This document shows, in pieces, positions 8,597 to 17,282 of a stretch of 34,265 bases of DNA. The stretch is from Tangfeifania sp. (GTDB lineage: Bacteria; Bacteroidota; Bacteroidia; Bacteroidales; Prolixibacteraceae). The notes beneath the pieces were generated by a model. It searched no databases, was not told the origin of the DNA, and worked only from the letters and a program-made list of their open reading frames with translations. Numbering within the stretch: the first letter of the stretch is position 1; every line of letters begins with the position of its first letter. The stretch covers positions 1 through 34,265 of the forward strand of contig JAGYMR010000004.1 of the NCBI GenBank assembly GCA_018400515.1. The letters run 5' to 3'. Made by a program: the position numbers and the translations under genes.

Positions 8597-9250
8597 ATGA
8601 AGTTAAAATACGGGTTTCTGGTAATTTTTAGTCTTTTGGTCTTTTTTGTACACGCCCAGTATCCGGAGGTTGAAAATAAACTTGACCGTCGCATAAAAGC
8701 ATTTTTGGAAGAGAATGCCAGTAACTGGCGCGATATGAATGTGTCGCTTTCCGATGGCCGCATTTTGTATGATTTGATCATTGAGCATGATTACAAAAGA
8801 GCCGTGGAGATTGGCACCTCCACGGGGCATTCAGCGATCTGGATGGCATGGGCTTTGAGTAAAACGGGCGGGAAGCTGATCACCATTGAGATTGATAAAG
8901 TCCGGTACCTGAAGGCCAGGGCCAATTTTAAGAAAGCCGGCATCGAGGATTACATTGATGCGCGGCTGGGGGATGCCCATGAATTGGTCCCGCGATTGAA
9001 AGGGAAGTACGATTTTGTTTTCAGCGATGCCGATAAATACTGGTATAAGAACTATTTTATTGCGATGGATCCCAAGCTGAAAGTGGGAGGCTGTTTTACG
9101 GCACATAATGCATCGATGCGCATCCCCGGCATCATGGATTTTTTGGAATATGTGAAGGAACTTGACCATTATGAAACGGTTTTCCATCAGGAGAGTCGTG
9201 CGGGCATTTCCATGAGTTACAAAAGAGCAGAAAAACCGAATAAGATTTGA
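8597..9250 (+). CDS. SAM-dependent O-methyltransferase (COMT-like) with signal peptide
   Basis: The Rossmann-type methyltransferase core is clear: motif I VEIGTSTGHSAIW (70-82), acidic E98/D100 closing strand beta2 (ITIEID), DARLGDAHEL (121-130) and the metal-ligand segment SDADKYWYKNYF (143-154), with GGCFTAHNA (164-172) in place of the usual GGxxxxDN. This is the catechol O-methyltransferase-like family, which methylates hydroxyls with a divalent metal. Residues 1-20 form a textbook signal peptide ending FVHA before Gln21. That is odd, since SAM is cytoplasmic; the protein may be exported, membrane-anchored, or the start may be misjudged. However, no ATG lies between the signal peptide and Met48. 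Its stop overlaps the permease start by 4 nt. The substrate is unknown. Confidence 0.85.
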   Translation: MKLKYGFLVIFSLLVFFVHAQYPEVENKLDRRIKAFLEENASNWRDMNVSLSDGRILYDLIIEHDYKRAVEIGTSTGHSAIWMAWALSKTGGKLITIEIDKVRYLKARANFKKAGIEDYIDARLGDAHELVPRLKGKYDFVFSDADKYWYKNYFIAMDPKLKVGGCFTAHNASMRIPGIMDFLEYVKELDHYETVFHQESRAGISMSYKRAEKPNKI

Positions 9251-10605
9251 ATTTTCAGGGCGTTCATCTGGAGCGGAAACTGGGGCTTTTCCCGGTCATC
9301 AATATTGTTGTTGCCAATATCATTGGGGCGGGAATTTTTACGACCACCGGTTTTTTGATGGGTTTTTTGGGAAATCCGGTGGTCATGCTCTCTCTTTGGC
9401 TGGTGGGCGGGCTCATTGCCTTTTGCGGTGCCCTTGCTTTTGGGGAGCTGGGAGCCTCCTATCCGGAGGCAGGCGGTGAGTATTTTTTTATATCCAAGTT
9501 ATTTCATCCCCTGCCGGGCTTTTTAAGCGGTTGGTTGTCGCTCATTGTTGGGTTCTCGGCACCTATTGCCGCATCAGCCATAGGTTTTAGCAAATATTTT
9601 GTTTGGGCATTTCCCGGATTTCAATCATGGCTGCTGTTGGAGGATTTCATCACCCCCGGAATATTCAGCAAATTGCTGGCCATTCTGGTAATCATTGTTT
9701 TCTCCCTCCTTCATGCCCGCGGAATGGTCCTGGGTGCCCGCGTTCAAAATGCACTCACCCTGTTGAAAATTTTGTTGGTGGCAGGCCTGGTCTTTGCCGG
9801 TTTCTTTTTCGGGGAGGGAAGCTTCCAGAATGTAAAAAGTGGTTCGCCTTTTTCATTTGATTTTGCCGGATGGAAATCCATCGGCCTTTCCCTCATGTTT
9901 ATCATGTTTGCCTACAGCGGTTGGAATTCCGCCACCTATATCGGTTCTGAAATTAAAAATCCGATGAAGGTGATTCCCCGTTCGCTGCTCATCTCCACCG
10001 GGATTGTCACATTGCTTTATCTCCTGATCAATCTGTTTTTTGTTTATGCCATTCCTGCCGGACAAATGGCCGGGGAACCCGAAATCGGGGGCAGGGCTGC
10101 CGGAAATGCCTTTGGAGGGATTGCTGAAACGGTCATTTCGCTGCTGATCTCATTTGCGCTTTTCTCTTCGCTCAGCGCATTTATTATCCTGGGCCCCCGG
10201 GTTTATTACTCCATGTCACGGGACGGGTATTTCTTTGAATTTGTTTCAAAAGTACATCCAAAATTTAAGGTGCCGCAAAATGCCCTGCTTTTGCAAAGTG
10301 CGATCGCCATCGTATTGGTTTTGTCGGGGACCTTCGAACAAATTCTGGCCTATATGGGATTTTCACTGGGAATATTCCCGATTTTGGCCGTGATCGGAGT
10401 TTTTAAACTCCGGAAGGAGGGGAAGAGCAAATTGAAACTCCCCGGCTATCCCTGGGTACACCTCATTTATATTTTTTCAGGAATGGCGATGTTGTTTCTT
10501 GCCTATTTTGAAAAACCCCTGGAGTCGACGATTGCCATTGTGACTGCCCTTTCGGGAATCCCGGTTTTTTATTGGTTTAAAAGAAAGAATAAAATCAAGG
10601 GTTGA
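9247..10605 (+). CDS. APC-family amino acid permease
   Basis: A 452-residue inner-membrane transporter with about twelve hydrophobic helices, of the amino acid-polyamine-organocation superfamily, which usually acts as proton-coupled symporter or exchanger. The first helix carries IIGAGIF at residues 25-31, the unwound substrate-binding segment of this family, and GALAFGELGASYPEAGGEY (57-75) matches the conserved second-helix region. The only start upstream of helix 1 is TTG at 9247, whose TTGA overlaps the methyltransferase stop, which points to translational coupling; the next ATG (9358) would destroy helix 1. The 3' end overlaps the opposite-strand small reading frame by 11 nt. Substrate is not predictable, but coupling to a methyltransferase hints at transport of a modified or amino-acid-like compound (inference). 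Confidence 0.9.
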   Translation: MNFQGVHLERKLGLFPVINIVVANIIGAGIFTTTGFLMGFLGNPVVMLSLWLVGGLIAFCGALAFGELGASYPEAGGEYFFISKLFHPLPGFLSGWLSLIVGFSAPIAASAIGFSKYFVWAFPGFQSWLLLEDFITPGIFSKLLAILVIIVFSLLHARGMVLGARVQNALTLLKILLVAGLVFAGFFFGEGSFQNVKSGSPFSFDFAGWKSIGLSLMFIMFAYSGWNSATYIGSEIKNPMKVIPRSLLISTGIVTLLYLLINLFFVYAIPAGQMAGEPEIGGRAAGNAFGGIAETVISLLISFALFSSLSAFIILGPRVYYSMSRDGYFFEFVSKVHPKFKVPQNALLLQSAIAIVLVLSGTFEQILAYMGFSLGIFPILAVIGVFKLRKEGKSKLKLPGYPWVHLIYIFSGMAMLFLAYFEKPLESTIAIVTALSGIPVFYWFKRKNKIKG

Positions 10606-10789
10606 TTTTTTCCTGCAGCGATTTCAGCATGGAATCGATCGTTTCCCGTGTTTCCTGCTGAAGGGCTTTGTAATCCGCATTTGTGAAGGGAGATCCGTAA
10701 AGGAGCTTCACCCGGGTTACGGGGATGTTTTTATTGACGGAATTAACGGTAAAACCCCATCCTGTCAATGTACTCCCATGTTTTTGGGG
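10595..10789 (-). pseudogene. Orphan coding frame, possibly the C-terminal remnant of a PlsC-like acyltransferase
   Basis: Between nadD and the permease an open minus-strand frame runs from 10789, just after an in-frame TAG (10792-10790), to a TGA at 10597-10595. Read from a TTG at 10768 it gives 57 residues. The product is protein-like: NIPVTRVKLLYGSPF is followed by a charged amphipathic helix (KALQQETRETIDSMLKSLQ). The pattern R-V-K-hydrophobic-x-x-G-x-P-(I/F), then Y-K and an amphipathic helix, recalls the tail of 1-acylglycerol-3-phosphate acyltransferases. It overlaps the nadD 3' end by 26 nt from the TTG, in another frame, and overlaps the permease end by 11 nt. No catalytic HX4D part is present nearby. 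It may be a gene remnant or a real small protein; the family guess is weak. Confidence 0.4.
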
Positions 10790-11351
10790 CTAAAAAATGC
10801 CTTACATTCTTTCCTTTCCGGATGGCTTTCCGGATAAAGGAAGAGGAAATTTCGATCCGGGGCGCTCCCTCGGCAATCAGCAGGTTTTTGTGGGGATGGA
10901 TTTGGGATTTGTCAAAACCTTGCCGCGGGTATACAACCACCCCAAAATTTTTCAAAATGGTTTCATAGTTTTTCCATTTGTGAAAATTCTCCAGGTTATC
11001 CGAACCGATTAGTATCTTGAATTGCTTTTGAGGATGCCGCTCTTTCAGGTAAGCCAGGGTGTCTACGGTAAAACTGGGTTTTGGAAGGTGAAATTCAATA
11101 TCGCAGACCTTCAGCCGGTCATCATCGAAAACCGCCTGGTGCACCATTTCAAGCCGGTCGAAATCGTTTAAAAGGTTGTTCTTTTTTTTTGTAGGATTAT
11201 GAGGAGTAACGACAAACCAGAGTTCATCAAGTGGGGTAAATTCCACCATGTAATTAGCAATGACCAGGTGCCCGATGTGAATCGGGTTGAAAGAGCCAAA
11301 ATAGAGGAGGATCTCCTTTGGAGGATAGGGTTTAGATGCCGTTTTATCCAT
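10743..11351 (-). CDS. nadD: Nicotinate-nucleotide adenylyltransferase
   Basis: NadD adenylates nicotinate mononucleotide to deamido-NAD in the cytoplasmic NAD pathway. The 202-residue length is typical. The nucleotidyltransferase motif GSFNPIHIGH lies at residues 19-28, with the HIGH signature at 25-28, and the second nucleotide-binding motif ISSSFIRKAIRKG at 168-180. TPHNPTKKK (49-57) matches the nicotinate mononucleotide loop of the family. It is the last member of the minus-strand run mnmA-yicC-gmk-nadD, 61 nt after gmk. A further coding frame overlaps its 3' end. Confident. Confidence 0.95.
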   Translation of the reverse strand: MDKTASKPYPPKEILLYFGSFNPIHIGHLVIANYMVEFTPLDELWFVVTPHNPTKKKNNLLNDFDRLEMVHQAVFDDDRLKVCDIEFHLPKPSFTVDTLAYLKERHPQKQFKILIGSDNLENFHKWKNYETILKNFGVVVYPRQGFDKSQIHPHKNLLIAEGAPRIEISSSFIRKAIRKGKNVRHFLAPKTWEYIDRMGFYR

Positions 11352-11412
11352 TCGGATTACATGTTTTTTTGTTTTTGCCGTTCTGTTTTTTTGCTCCGGA
11401 AAAAGATGTCCC

Positions 11413-11988
11413 TCAGGAGGGATGCCGGGAGAGAAAACCGGTGGTGATCTTTTCTGCCGTTTTTTTTGCTTCTTCCAGATTGTCGTTGACCAGCACCGTA
11501 TCGAACTTTCCGGAATAGGAGAGCTCTTCTTTGGCTTTGGTCACCCGCATGTTGATTTTTTCCTCCGGTTCTGTGGAACGTGCCTGCAGGCGTTTTCGAA
11601 GTTCCTCCACCGAGGGGGGGCGGATAAAAACCGCGAGGGCTTCATCTCCGTAATATTTTTTGATGTTAAGTCCGCCGACAACATCCACATCAAAAACAAC
11701 GTGTTTCCCTTCATTCCGGATTCGTTCCACCTCACTTTTCATGGTACCATAAAAGATCCCCGGGTAGACTTCTTCCCATTCAAGGAATTCATCATTCCGG
11801 ATTTTTTTCCGGAATGCCGCTTCGCTCAGGAAATAGTAATCTTTTCCGTCCGATTCACCGGCCCTGGGTTCACGGCTGGTGGCCGAAACCGAAAAGCACA
11901 GTCCGGGATTTTTGCGGAGCAGGTGTTTTACGATCGTTGTTTTTCCGGATCCCGAAGGGGCTGAGAATATGATGAGTTTGCCTTTCAT
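11413..11988 (-). CDS. gmk: Guanylate kinase
   Basis: Guanylate kinase phosphorylates GMP to GDP using ATP. The 191-residue protein starts with KLIIFSAPSGSGKTT, whose P-loop is at residues 10-18. The GMP-binding region is recognisable as SATSREPRAGESDGKDYYFLS (about 35-55), and the lid region EELRKRLQARSTEPEEKI follows later. The ATG at 11988 touches the yicC stop with no spacer, so translation of the two is probably coupled. A yicC-gmk pair is a common bacterial arrangement. Confident. Confidence 0.96.
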   Translation of the reverse strand: MKGKLIIFSAPSGSGKTTIVKHLLRKNPGLCFSVSATSREPRAGESDGKDYYFLSEAAFRKKIRNDEFLEWEEVYPGIFYGTMKSEVERIRNEGKHVVFDVDVVGGLNIKKYYGDEALAVFIRPPSVEELRKRLQARSTEPEEKINMRVTKAKEELSYSGKFDTVLVNDNLEEAKKTAEKITTGFLSRHPS

Positions 11989-12864
11989 TCATAAAATATT
12001 CAGCAATTGTTCTTTTATCCGTTCCAGATGATCTTTCATCTGGACCACAATGCGCTGGATGTTGCTTTCGTAGGCTTTTGACCCGATGGTGTTTATTTCC
12101 CTGCCCATTTCCTGGGAGATAAAGTTTAGTTTTTTTCCATTGGGTGCGGGCTGGGCCAACGTCTCGAGGAAATAATTGCAATGGTTTTCAAGGCGCACCT
12201 TTTCCTCATTCATATCCATTTTGTCAAGGTAATAGATCAGCTCCTGTTCAAACCGGTTTTCATCCTGGTTGTCGTTGAGGTTCAGTTTCTTCAGACTTTC
12301 CGTGAGACGGTTTTTGACGGTATCAATCCGTTGTGTATCAAAGGGATCGATTTTTTTCAGCAGCTTCCGGATGCTGTCGGTGTTTGCTTTAATGTCGGTT
12401 TCCATTGCTTTTCCTTCCCTTTCCCTGAACTGGTCGATTTCCAATAGTGTTTCATGGATATGATCTTTAATTACCTGCCATTCTTCTTCTTCGAGGGTTT
12501 CATACTCGGTTTTTACAACATCCGGAAGTTTCAGGGATGCGTGAAGTGTTCTTTGATCCGTTTCAAGGTCAAGGTCCTCGCTGATTTTCCGGAGATGTTC
12601 AAAATAACTTTTTAATATGGGTTCATTGATTTTTGAATTGGATTCTTCTCCATGGTTTTCCATGTAGATCAAAAAATCAATTTTCCCGCGAATCAGCTTT
12701 TCGGAAAGGGCCTTTCTGATCTCGATCTCTTTTTCGCGGTAAAGCGCCGGGATGCGCACATTGATGTCAATTTGCCTGCTGTTCAGCGATTTTATCTCCA
12801 GGGTGATCTTTTTATTATTTACTTCGAATTCGGTCCTGCCAAATCCGGTCATCGATTTAATCAT
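11989..12864 (-). CDS. yicC: YicC/YloC family endoribonuclease
   Basis: This family is now regarded as a cytoplasmic endoribonuclease. The 291-residue protein has the typical start MIKSMTGFGR and the EIKSLNSRQIDINVRIP stretch (about 24-40) of the YicC N-terminal domain, and ends in the C-terminal domain with FISQEMGREINTIGSKA, a hallmark of the family, near residues 251-267. A charged helical middle links them. It lies 31 nt after mnmA and abuts gmk without a gap, so it is very likely cotranscribed with both. Cellular RNA targets in this phylum are not predictable. Confidence 0.95.
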   Translation of the reverse strand: MIKSMTGFGRTEFEVNNKKITLEIKSLNSRQIDINVRIPALYREKEIEIRKALSEKLIRGKIDFLIYMENHGEESNSKINEPILKSYFEHLRKISEDLDLETDQRTLHASLKLPDVVKTEYETLEEEEWQVIKDHIHETLLEIDQFREREGKAMETDIKANTDSIRKLLKKIDPFDTQRIDTVKNRLTESLKKLNLNDNQDENRFEQELIYYLDKMDMNEEKVRLENHCNYFLETLAQPAPNGKKLNFISQEMGREINTIGSKAYESNIQRIVVQMKDHLERIKEQLLNIL

Positions 12865-12895
12865 GGTTCGTTATTTTTCGCGAATTTAAGATATT

Positions 12896-14074
12896 CTATG
12901 CAATTACACCCGATCCGATCAATTCTTTGTCCAGATACCAGGCAGCAAACTGCCCGGCAGCAATCCCCCGTTGTTCATTTTCAAACAGAATATAGATCCC
13001 TTCATTTTTTTGATGGAGAATCCCTTTTTCAAGGGGTTGCCGGTAGCGGATGCGCAGGAAACATTCCAGTTTTTCGCCGGGGTTGGTTTTCATGTCGGGG
13101 CGTATCCAGTGCACATCTTTTGCAGGAATAAAAAGGCCGGGGCGGTACAATCCGGGGTGGTCCTGCCCCTCGCCCACGTAAACAATGTTCCGTTCAACAT
13201 CGGTCCCCAGGACAAAAAGTGGCTGTTGGTGTCCCCCTACGTTCAGCCCTTTCCGTTGGCCGATTGTAAAAAAATGGGCTCCGCGGTGTTCACCGATAAC
13301 CTTACCGTTCCATGGTTTATAGGGGAACGGAAAACATAATTTCCGGTAGTTCTCCTCCGTCTTTTCAACCTGTTTTTTTGGGGCCATGAATTTTGCCGGA
13401 ATTTCAATGATATTGCCCTTTTGGGGTTGTAATTTTTGTTGCAGGAAGGTGGGGAGGTCCACTTTTCCGACAAAACAAATGCCCTGTGAATCTTTCCGTT
13501 CGGCGGAAGGAAGGTTTTGTTCCCGGGCAATTTTTCTTACTTCTGGTTTGGTAAGATGACCGATGGGAAAAAGGGCCTTGGACAGCTGCTCTTGATTGAG
13601 TTGGCAAAGAAAGTAGCTTTGGTCTTTGTTGGTATCCTTCCCTGCAAGGAGGCGGTATAGGGTTCGCCCCTCCACCGTTGTTGTGCTTTTTCGGCAATAG
13701 TGCCCCGTGGCTACGTAAGCGGTATCGTATTTCTCTGCTTCGTCCAGAAAGGTGTCAAATTTTATTTCACGGTTACAAAGGACATCCGGATTGGGTGTCC
13801 GTCCGGCCTGGTACTCCGAAAACATATAGTCGACTATCCGTTTTTTGTACATTTGGCTCAGATCAACAATGTGGAAGGGAATATTTAGTTTTTTTGCCAC
13901 CATCCGTGCAATGAGGGCATCTTCTTCCCAGGTGCACGCACTGGTCAATGTTCCTGTCCGCTCGTGCCAGTTTACCATGAAAAGGGCCACCAGGTCATGT
14001 CCCTGCTGCTTTAACAGGTAGGCCGCAACGCTGGAATCAACTCCACCCGATAGTCCGATAACGATTCGATTCAT
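12896..14074 (-). CDS. mnmA: tRNA-specific 2-thiouridylase MnmA
   Basis: MnmA adds sulfur to C2 of the wobble uridine (U34) of tRNAs for Lys, Glu and Gln. With the ATG at 14074 the protein has 392 residues; a GTG at 14086 would add four. The PP-loop SGGVDSS is at residues 9-15, the first catalytic cysteine lies in TPNPDVLCNREIKF (C100) and the second in DSQGICFVG (C200), so the active pair is intact. The C-terminal part has the GQRKGLNVGG motif that binds the tRNA. It is the first gene of the minus-strand run mnmA-yicC-gmk-nadD, with a promoter element about 50 nt upstream. Confident. Confidence 0.96.
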   Translation of the reverse strand: MNRIVIGLSGGVDSSVAAYLLKQQGHDLVALFMVNWHERTGTLTSACTWEEDALIARMVAKKLNIPFHIVDLSQMYKKRIVDYMFSEYQAGRTPNPDVLCNREIKFDTFLDEAEKYDTAYVATGHYCRKSTTTVEGRTLYRLLAGKDTNKDQSYFLCQLNQEQLSKALFPIGHLTKPEVRKIAREQNLPSAERKDSQGICFVGKVDLPTFLQQKLQPQKGNIIEIPAKFMAPKKQVEKTEENYRKLCFPFPYKPWNGKVIGEHRGAHFFTIGQRKGLNVGGHQQPLFVLGTDVERNIVYVGEGQDHPGLYRPGLFIPAKDVHWIRPDMKTNPGEKLECFLRIRYRQPLEKGILHQKNEGIYILFENEQRGIAAGQFAAWYLDKELIGSGVIA

Positions 14075-14123
14075 TCCTTCATTCACTTTTTTTCAGGTGC
14101 AAAAGATGCCGTTTCACCGGGTA

Positions 14124-14131
14124 CAAAAATA
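14124..14131 (-). promoter_or_regulatory. -7 element of an mnmA promoter
   Basis: The minus strand reads TATTTTTG (14131-14124), an exact TAnnTTTG. Transcription would start near 14119, about 45 nt before the chosen mnmA ATG. A clean -33 TTTG is not visible; TTTA lies further upstream. It could serve the whole mnmA-yicC-gmk-nadD run. Confidence 0.5.
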
Positions 14132-14312
14132 GGAAGTAAATTCGTAAACGGGAGTGGATAAAAGGATTAAGTTTCCTCATTTTATTCATCTGGTCTGTTG
14201 TTTTTAAAAAAAAATGATCCCCGGAAGGTTTTGATTGTCGTCCTGCATGTAAAAATCGCCTGTTTTTTGATATTTTTATGCCCTTTGAATTAGATGTTTT
14301 AAAGAAGCTGCC

Positions 14313-17282
14313 ATGCAAAGTAAGAAAAATATTATATACGCTCTTTTTGTTTTGCTTTTGACTCCCGCTGGCCGGTTGGTGGCTGAAGCTCCTGCAATCC
14401 CGGATGATCCGCCTTTTATGGGACTCACGGCCGATTTTTGGGTAAAGGAGCGAATGGAGGAGATGACCGTTGGAGAGAAGATTGCCCAGTTGATGATGGT
14501 CCCGGTTTATCCCCGGCAGGGCGAGGCGGTGTTAAAGGAAAAGACAGAACAGATCCGCCGGTTAAAACCGGGAGGGATCCTGGTGATGCAGGGGAGTCCG
14601 GCAAAAACCGTCCGGTGGATCAACCGTTTACAGGAACATTCGGATGTTCCCCTTCTGGTTGCTGTTGATGCCGAATGGGGCCTCCCCATGCGCATTGACA
14701 GCACGATGCGGTATCCTTATGCGCAGGCCCTGGGTGCTGTCCGGGATACCACCTGGGTTTATCAGATGGGAAAGGATGTGGCGGAGCAGATGAAACAGAT
14801 GGGAATTCACATGAATTTTGCCCCTGTTGCCGATGTGAATACCAATCCGGACAATCCGGTCATCAATTTCCGGTCTTTTGGGGAGGATAAGATCAATGTA
14901 TCGCAAAAAGCATGGTATTTTGCCAGTGGTTTGCAGGATGCCGGTGTAATCCCTGTAGCCAAGCATTTTCCGGGGCATGGCGATACCCGGACCGATTCAC
15001 ACAAGGAACTGCCTGTTCTTCGTCATTCAAAAGAGCGCCTCGACCGGCTGGAAAGTTTCCCTTTCCGTTACCTTGCTGAACGGGGGATTACGGGCATCAT
15101 GTCGGCCCACCTGGATGTGCCTTCCCTGGATCCTTCCGGAACCCCCTCCTCGCTGTCCGGCAGTATTATCAATGATTACCTGCGGAAGGAGATTGGATTT
15201 CAGGGGCTTGTCGTTACCGATGCACTGAACATGAGAGGAGTGCAAACAGGGGAGGGGGACATCGCTCTGAAAGCGCTGAAGGCGGGAAACGACCTGGTGG
15301 AGTTTGTGCCTGACCTGGAGAAGGCCGTTGCATCTGTAAAGGAGGCGGTGGCCCGGGGAGCCATTACCATGGAGGAAATTGACGAAAAATGCCGCAGGAT
15401 CCTGGCCCTTAAACGCTGGAGCGGACTGCAAAGTTATGAACCGGCCGTGGCAAAAGAGCTTACCGCCCGGCTGAATGCCCCCTCGTATGAGGTTACTGTC
15501 CGGAAACTGGTCAAGGGATCCATGACGGTTTTGAAAAAAGGGGATCTTTTGCCTGTCCCGGAACCAGGAAATAAAAAAATTGCCTCGGTGATGATTGGCG
15601 CAGAAACCGTCTCGCCCTTTCAGAAAATGCTGGAAAAATATACGGCTATCGATCATTACTGGCTGGGGAAAAATGCTTCAGAAAACGATCTGGCCCGCCT
15701 GCGGGGCAAACTTGAAAACTATGACCTGGTGATCGCCGGCATTCAGGGGATTCACATTTACCCTTCAGGAATGTACGGAACAACCCCCATCCAGCGGCAA
15801 GCGGCCGCGGATATTATCCGGGAAAACAGGACCATTGGAGTATTCTTTGGAAATGCCTATGCCCTGAAACATTTTGAAAACATTCATCATGCTGCCGGGT
15901 TGATCCTGGCTTACCAGGATGATGTGTTGCCCCAGGAACTGTCGGCACAACTTATTTTTGGGGCTTTTGATGCCACGGGAAGGCTTCCGGTTACCATTGA
16001 CGAACGGTTTAAATGCAATGACGGGACCCCGCTAAAAAAGAACGGCTCGCTGGGGTATTCCATCCCTGCAGAGACAGGACTGGATGCCGCTGATATTCAT
16101 CAAAAAATTGATTCCCTGGCACTTCTGGGAATCAAAAAGGAGGCCTACCCGGGATGCCAGGTCCTGATCGCCCATAAGGGAAATGTCATTTTGCATAAAT
16201 GTTACGGGTTTCATACCTATGAAAGGGAGAAAAAGGTGGAACCGGATAACATTTACGACTTGGCTTCTTTAACCAAAGTAACCGGCCCCTTGCTTCCATT
16301 GATGAAATTGTTCGATGAGGACAAAATGAAGCTGGATGTACCCCTGAGCACCTACTGGCCCGACTTTAAAGGAACCGACAAGGAAAAACTGACCGTGCGG
16401 GAGGTGTTGGCGCATCAGGCCGGACTGGAGGCCTGGATCTCTTTCTGGCAGATGGCCGTCGATGAAAAGGGCCGGCTCAGCCGGAAAGTTTTTAAGCAGC
16501 ATCCCACCCCTGATTTTGATATCAGGGTTTCGGAACATCTGTACATGAATTCAGGTTTCCGGGAGGCCATGTTTGATACCATCCGGACTTCGGAATTATA
16601 CTCCCGGAAAAAGTATAAATATTCCGGACTGAGTTTTTATCTCTTTCCCGCCATTATTACAAAATTAACGGGCCAGCCCTATGACGAATACCTGAAATCG
16701 GTGTTTTATTCCCCGCTGGGGGCCGGAACGGTTACCTATAACGCTTACCGGCATTTCCCCCGGTCAAGAATTGTTCCCACCGAAATCGATGATTTTTTCA
16801 GGCAGGAGAAACTATGGGGCTTTGTACATGATGAGGGGGCGGCAATGATGGGTGGCGTTTCCGGAAATGCCGGACTTTTCGGGACCGCAAACGATCTGGC
16901 AAAGCTTTTTCAGATGTTGCTTCAGAAGGGATATTACGGAGGGAAAAGGTTTATTTCCGAAGCGACGGTGAATGAATTTACAAGGATACAGTACCCCGGG
17001 AATAAAAATCGCCGGGGCCTCGGATTTGACAAACCTTATATCGACAATCATAAAAAACCCCTGGACGAGGCTTATCCCGCCCCCGGAGCCAGCAAAAACA
17101 GTTTTGGGCATAGCGGTTATACCGGCACATTTGCCTGGGCCGATCCGGATTATGAGCTGGTTTTTATCTTTTTGTCCAACCGGGTCTACCCTACCCGCAA
17201 CAATGGAAAATTATTTGAGCTGAATATCCGGCCTGCCTTGCATCAGGCCGTCTACGACTGCCTGGAGAAACCTTCCCAATAG
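14313..17282 (+). CDS. GH3 (NagZ-like) glycosidase fused to a beta-lactamase-fold serine hydrolase
   Basis: A 989-residue exported protein with two enzyme domains. After a signal peptide (about 1-25) comes a family 3 glycoside hydrolase domain (about 40-380) with the NagZ-type loop KHFPGHGDTRTDSH at 217-230, carrying the Asp-His general acid/base pair, and the nucleophile D303 in VVTDALNM. NagZ enzymes remove beta-N-acetylglucosamine from muropeptides. A GH3 C-terminal-like linker domain (about 400-590) follows. The C-terminal domain (about 600-985) has S652-L-T-K655 (SxxK) and H933-S-G, the class C beta-lactamase/peptidase fold. The second motif reads Y770-S-G772 where Asn or Asp is usual, so its activity may differ. 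Related fusions are known in Bacteroidota. The likely role is peptidoglycan turnover in the periplasm (inference). Confidence 0.92.
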   Translation: MQSKKNIIYALFVLLLTPAGRLVAEAPAIPDDPPFMGLTADFWVKERMEEMTVGEKIAQLMMVPVYPRQGEAVLKEKTEQIRRLKPGGILVMQGSPAKTVRWINRLQEHSDVPLLVAVDAEWGLPMRIDSTMRYPYAQALGAVRDTTWVYQMGKDVAEQMKQMGIHMNFAPVADVNTNPDNPVINFRSFGEDKINVSQKAWYFASGLQDAGVIPVAKHFPGHGDTRTDSHKELPVLRHSKERLDRLESFPFRYLAERGITGIMSAHLDVPSLDPSGTPSSLSGSIINDYLRKEIGFQGLVVTDALNMRGVQTGEGDIALKALKAGNDLVEFVPDLEKAVASVKEAVARGAITMEEIDEKCRRILALKRWSGLQSYEPAVAKELTARLNAPSYEVTVRKLVKGSMTVLKKGDLLPVPEPGNKKIASVMIGAETVSPFQKMLEKYTAIDHYWLGKNASENDLARLRGKLENYDLVIAGIQGIHIYPSGMYGTTPIQRQAAADIIRENRTIGVFFGNAYALKHFENIHHAAGLILAYQDDVLPQELSAQLIFGAFDATGRLPVTIDERFKCNDGTPLKKNGSLGYSIPAETGLDAADIHQKIDSLALLGIKKEAYPGCQVLIAHKGNVILHKCYGFHTYEREKKVEPDNIYDLASLTKVTGPLLPLMKLFDEDKMKLDVPLSTYWPDFKGTDKEKLTVREVLAHQAGLEAWISFWQMAVDEKGRLSRKVFKQHPTPDFDIRVSEHLYMNSGFREAMFDTIRTSELYSRKKYKYSGLSFYLFPAIITKLTGQPYDEYLKSVFYSPLGAGTVTYNAYRHFPRSRIVPTEIDDFFRQEKLWGFVHDEGAAMMGGVSGNAGLFGTANDLAKLFQMLLQKGYYGGKRFISEATVNEFTRIQYPGNKNRRGLGFDKPYIDNHKKPLDEAYPAPGASKNSFGHSGYTGTFAWADPDYELVFIFLSNRVYPTRNNGKLFELNIRPALHQAVYDCLEKPSQ

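Noticed and set aside
14079..14318. 79-codon minus-strand frame in the mnmA/GH3 gap
   Set aside because: It spans the mnmA promoter region and the start of two better genes, and its product is Lys/His/Phe-rich without a family.
15027..15656. 209-codon minus-strand frame inside the GH3 fusion gene
   Set aside because: Opposite a domain with intact catalytic residues; no family features.
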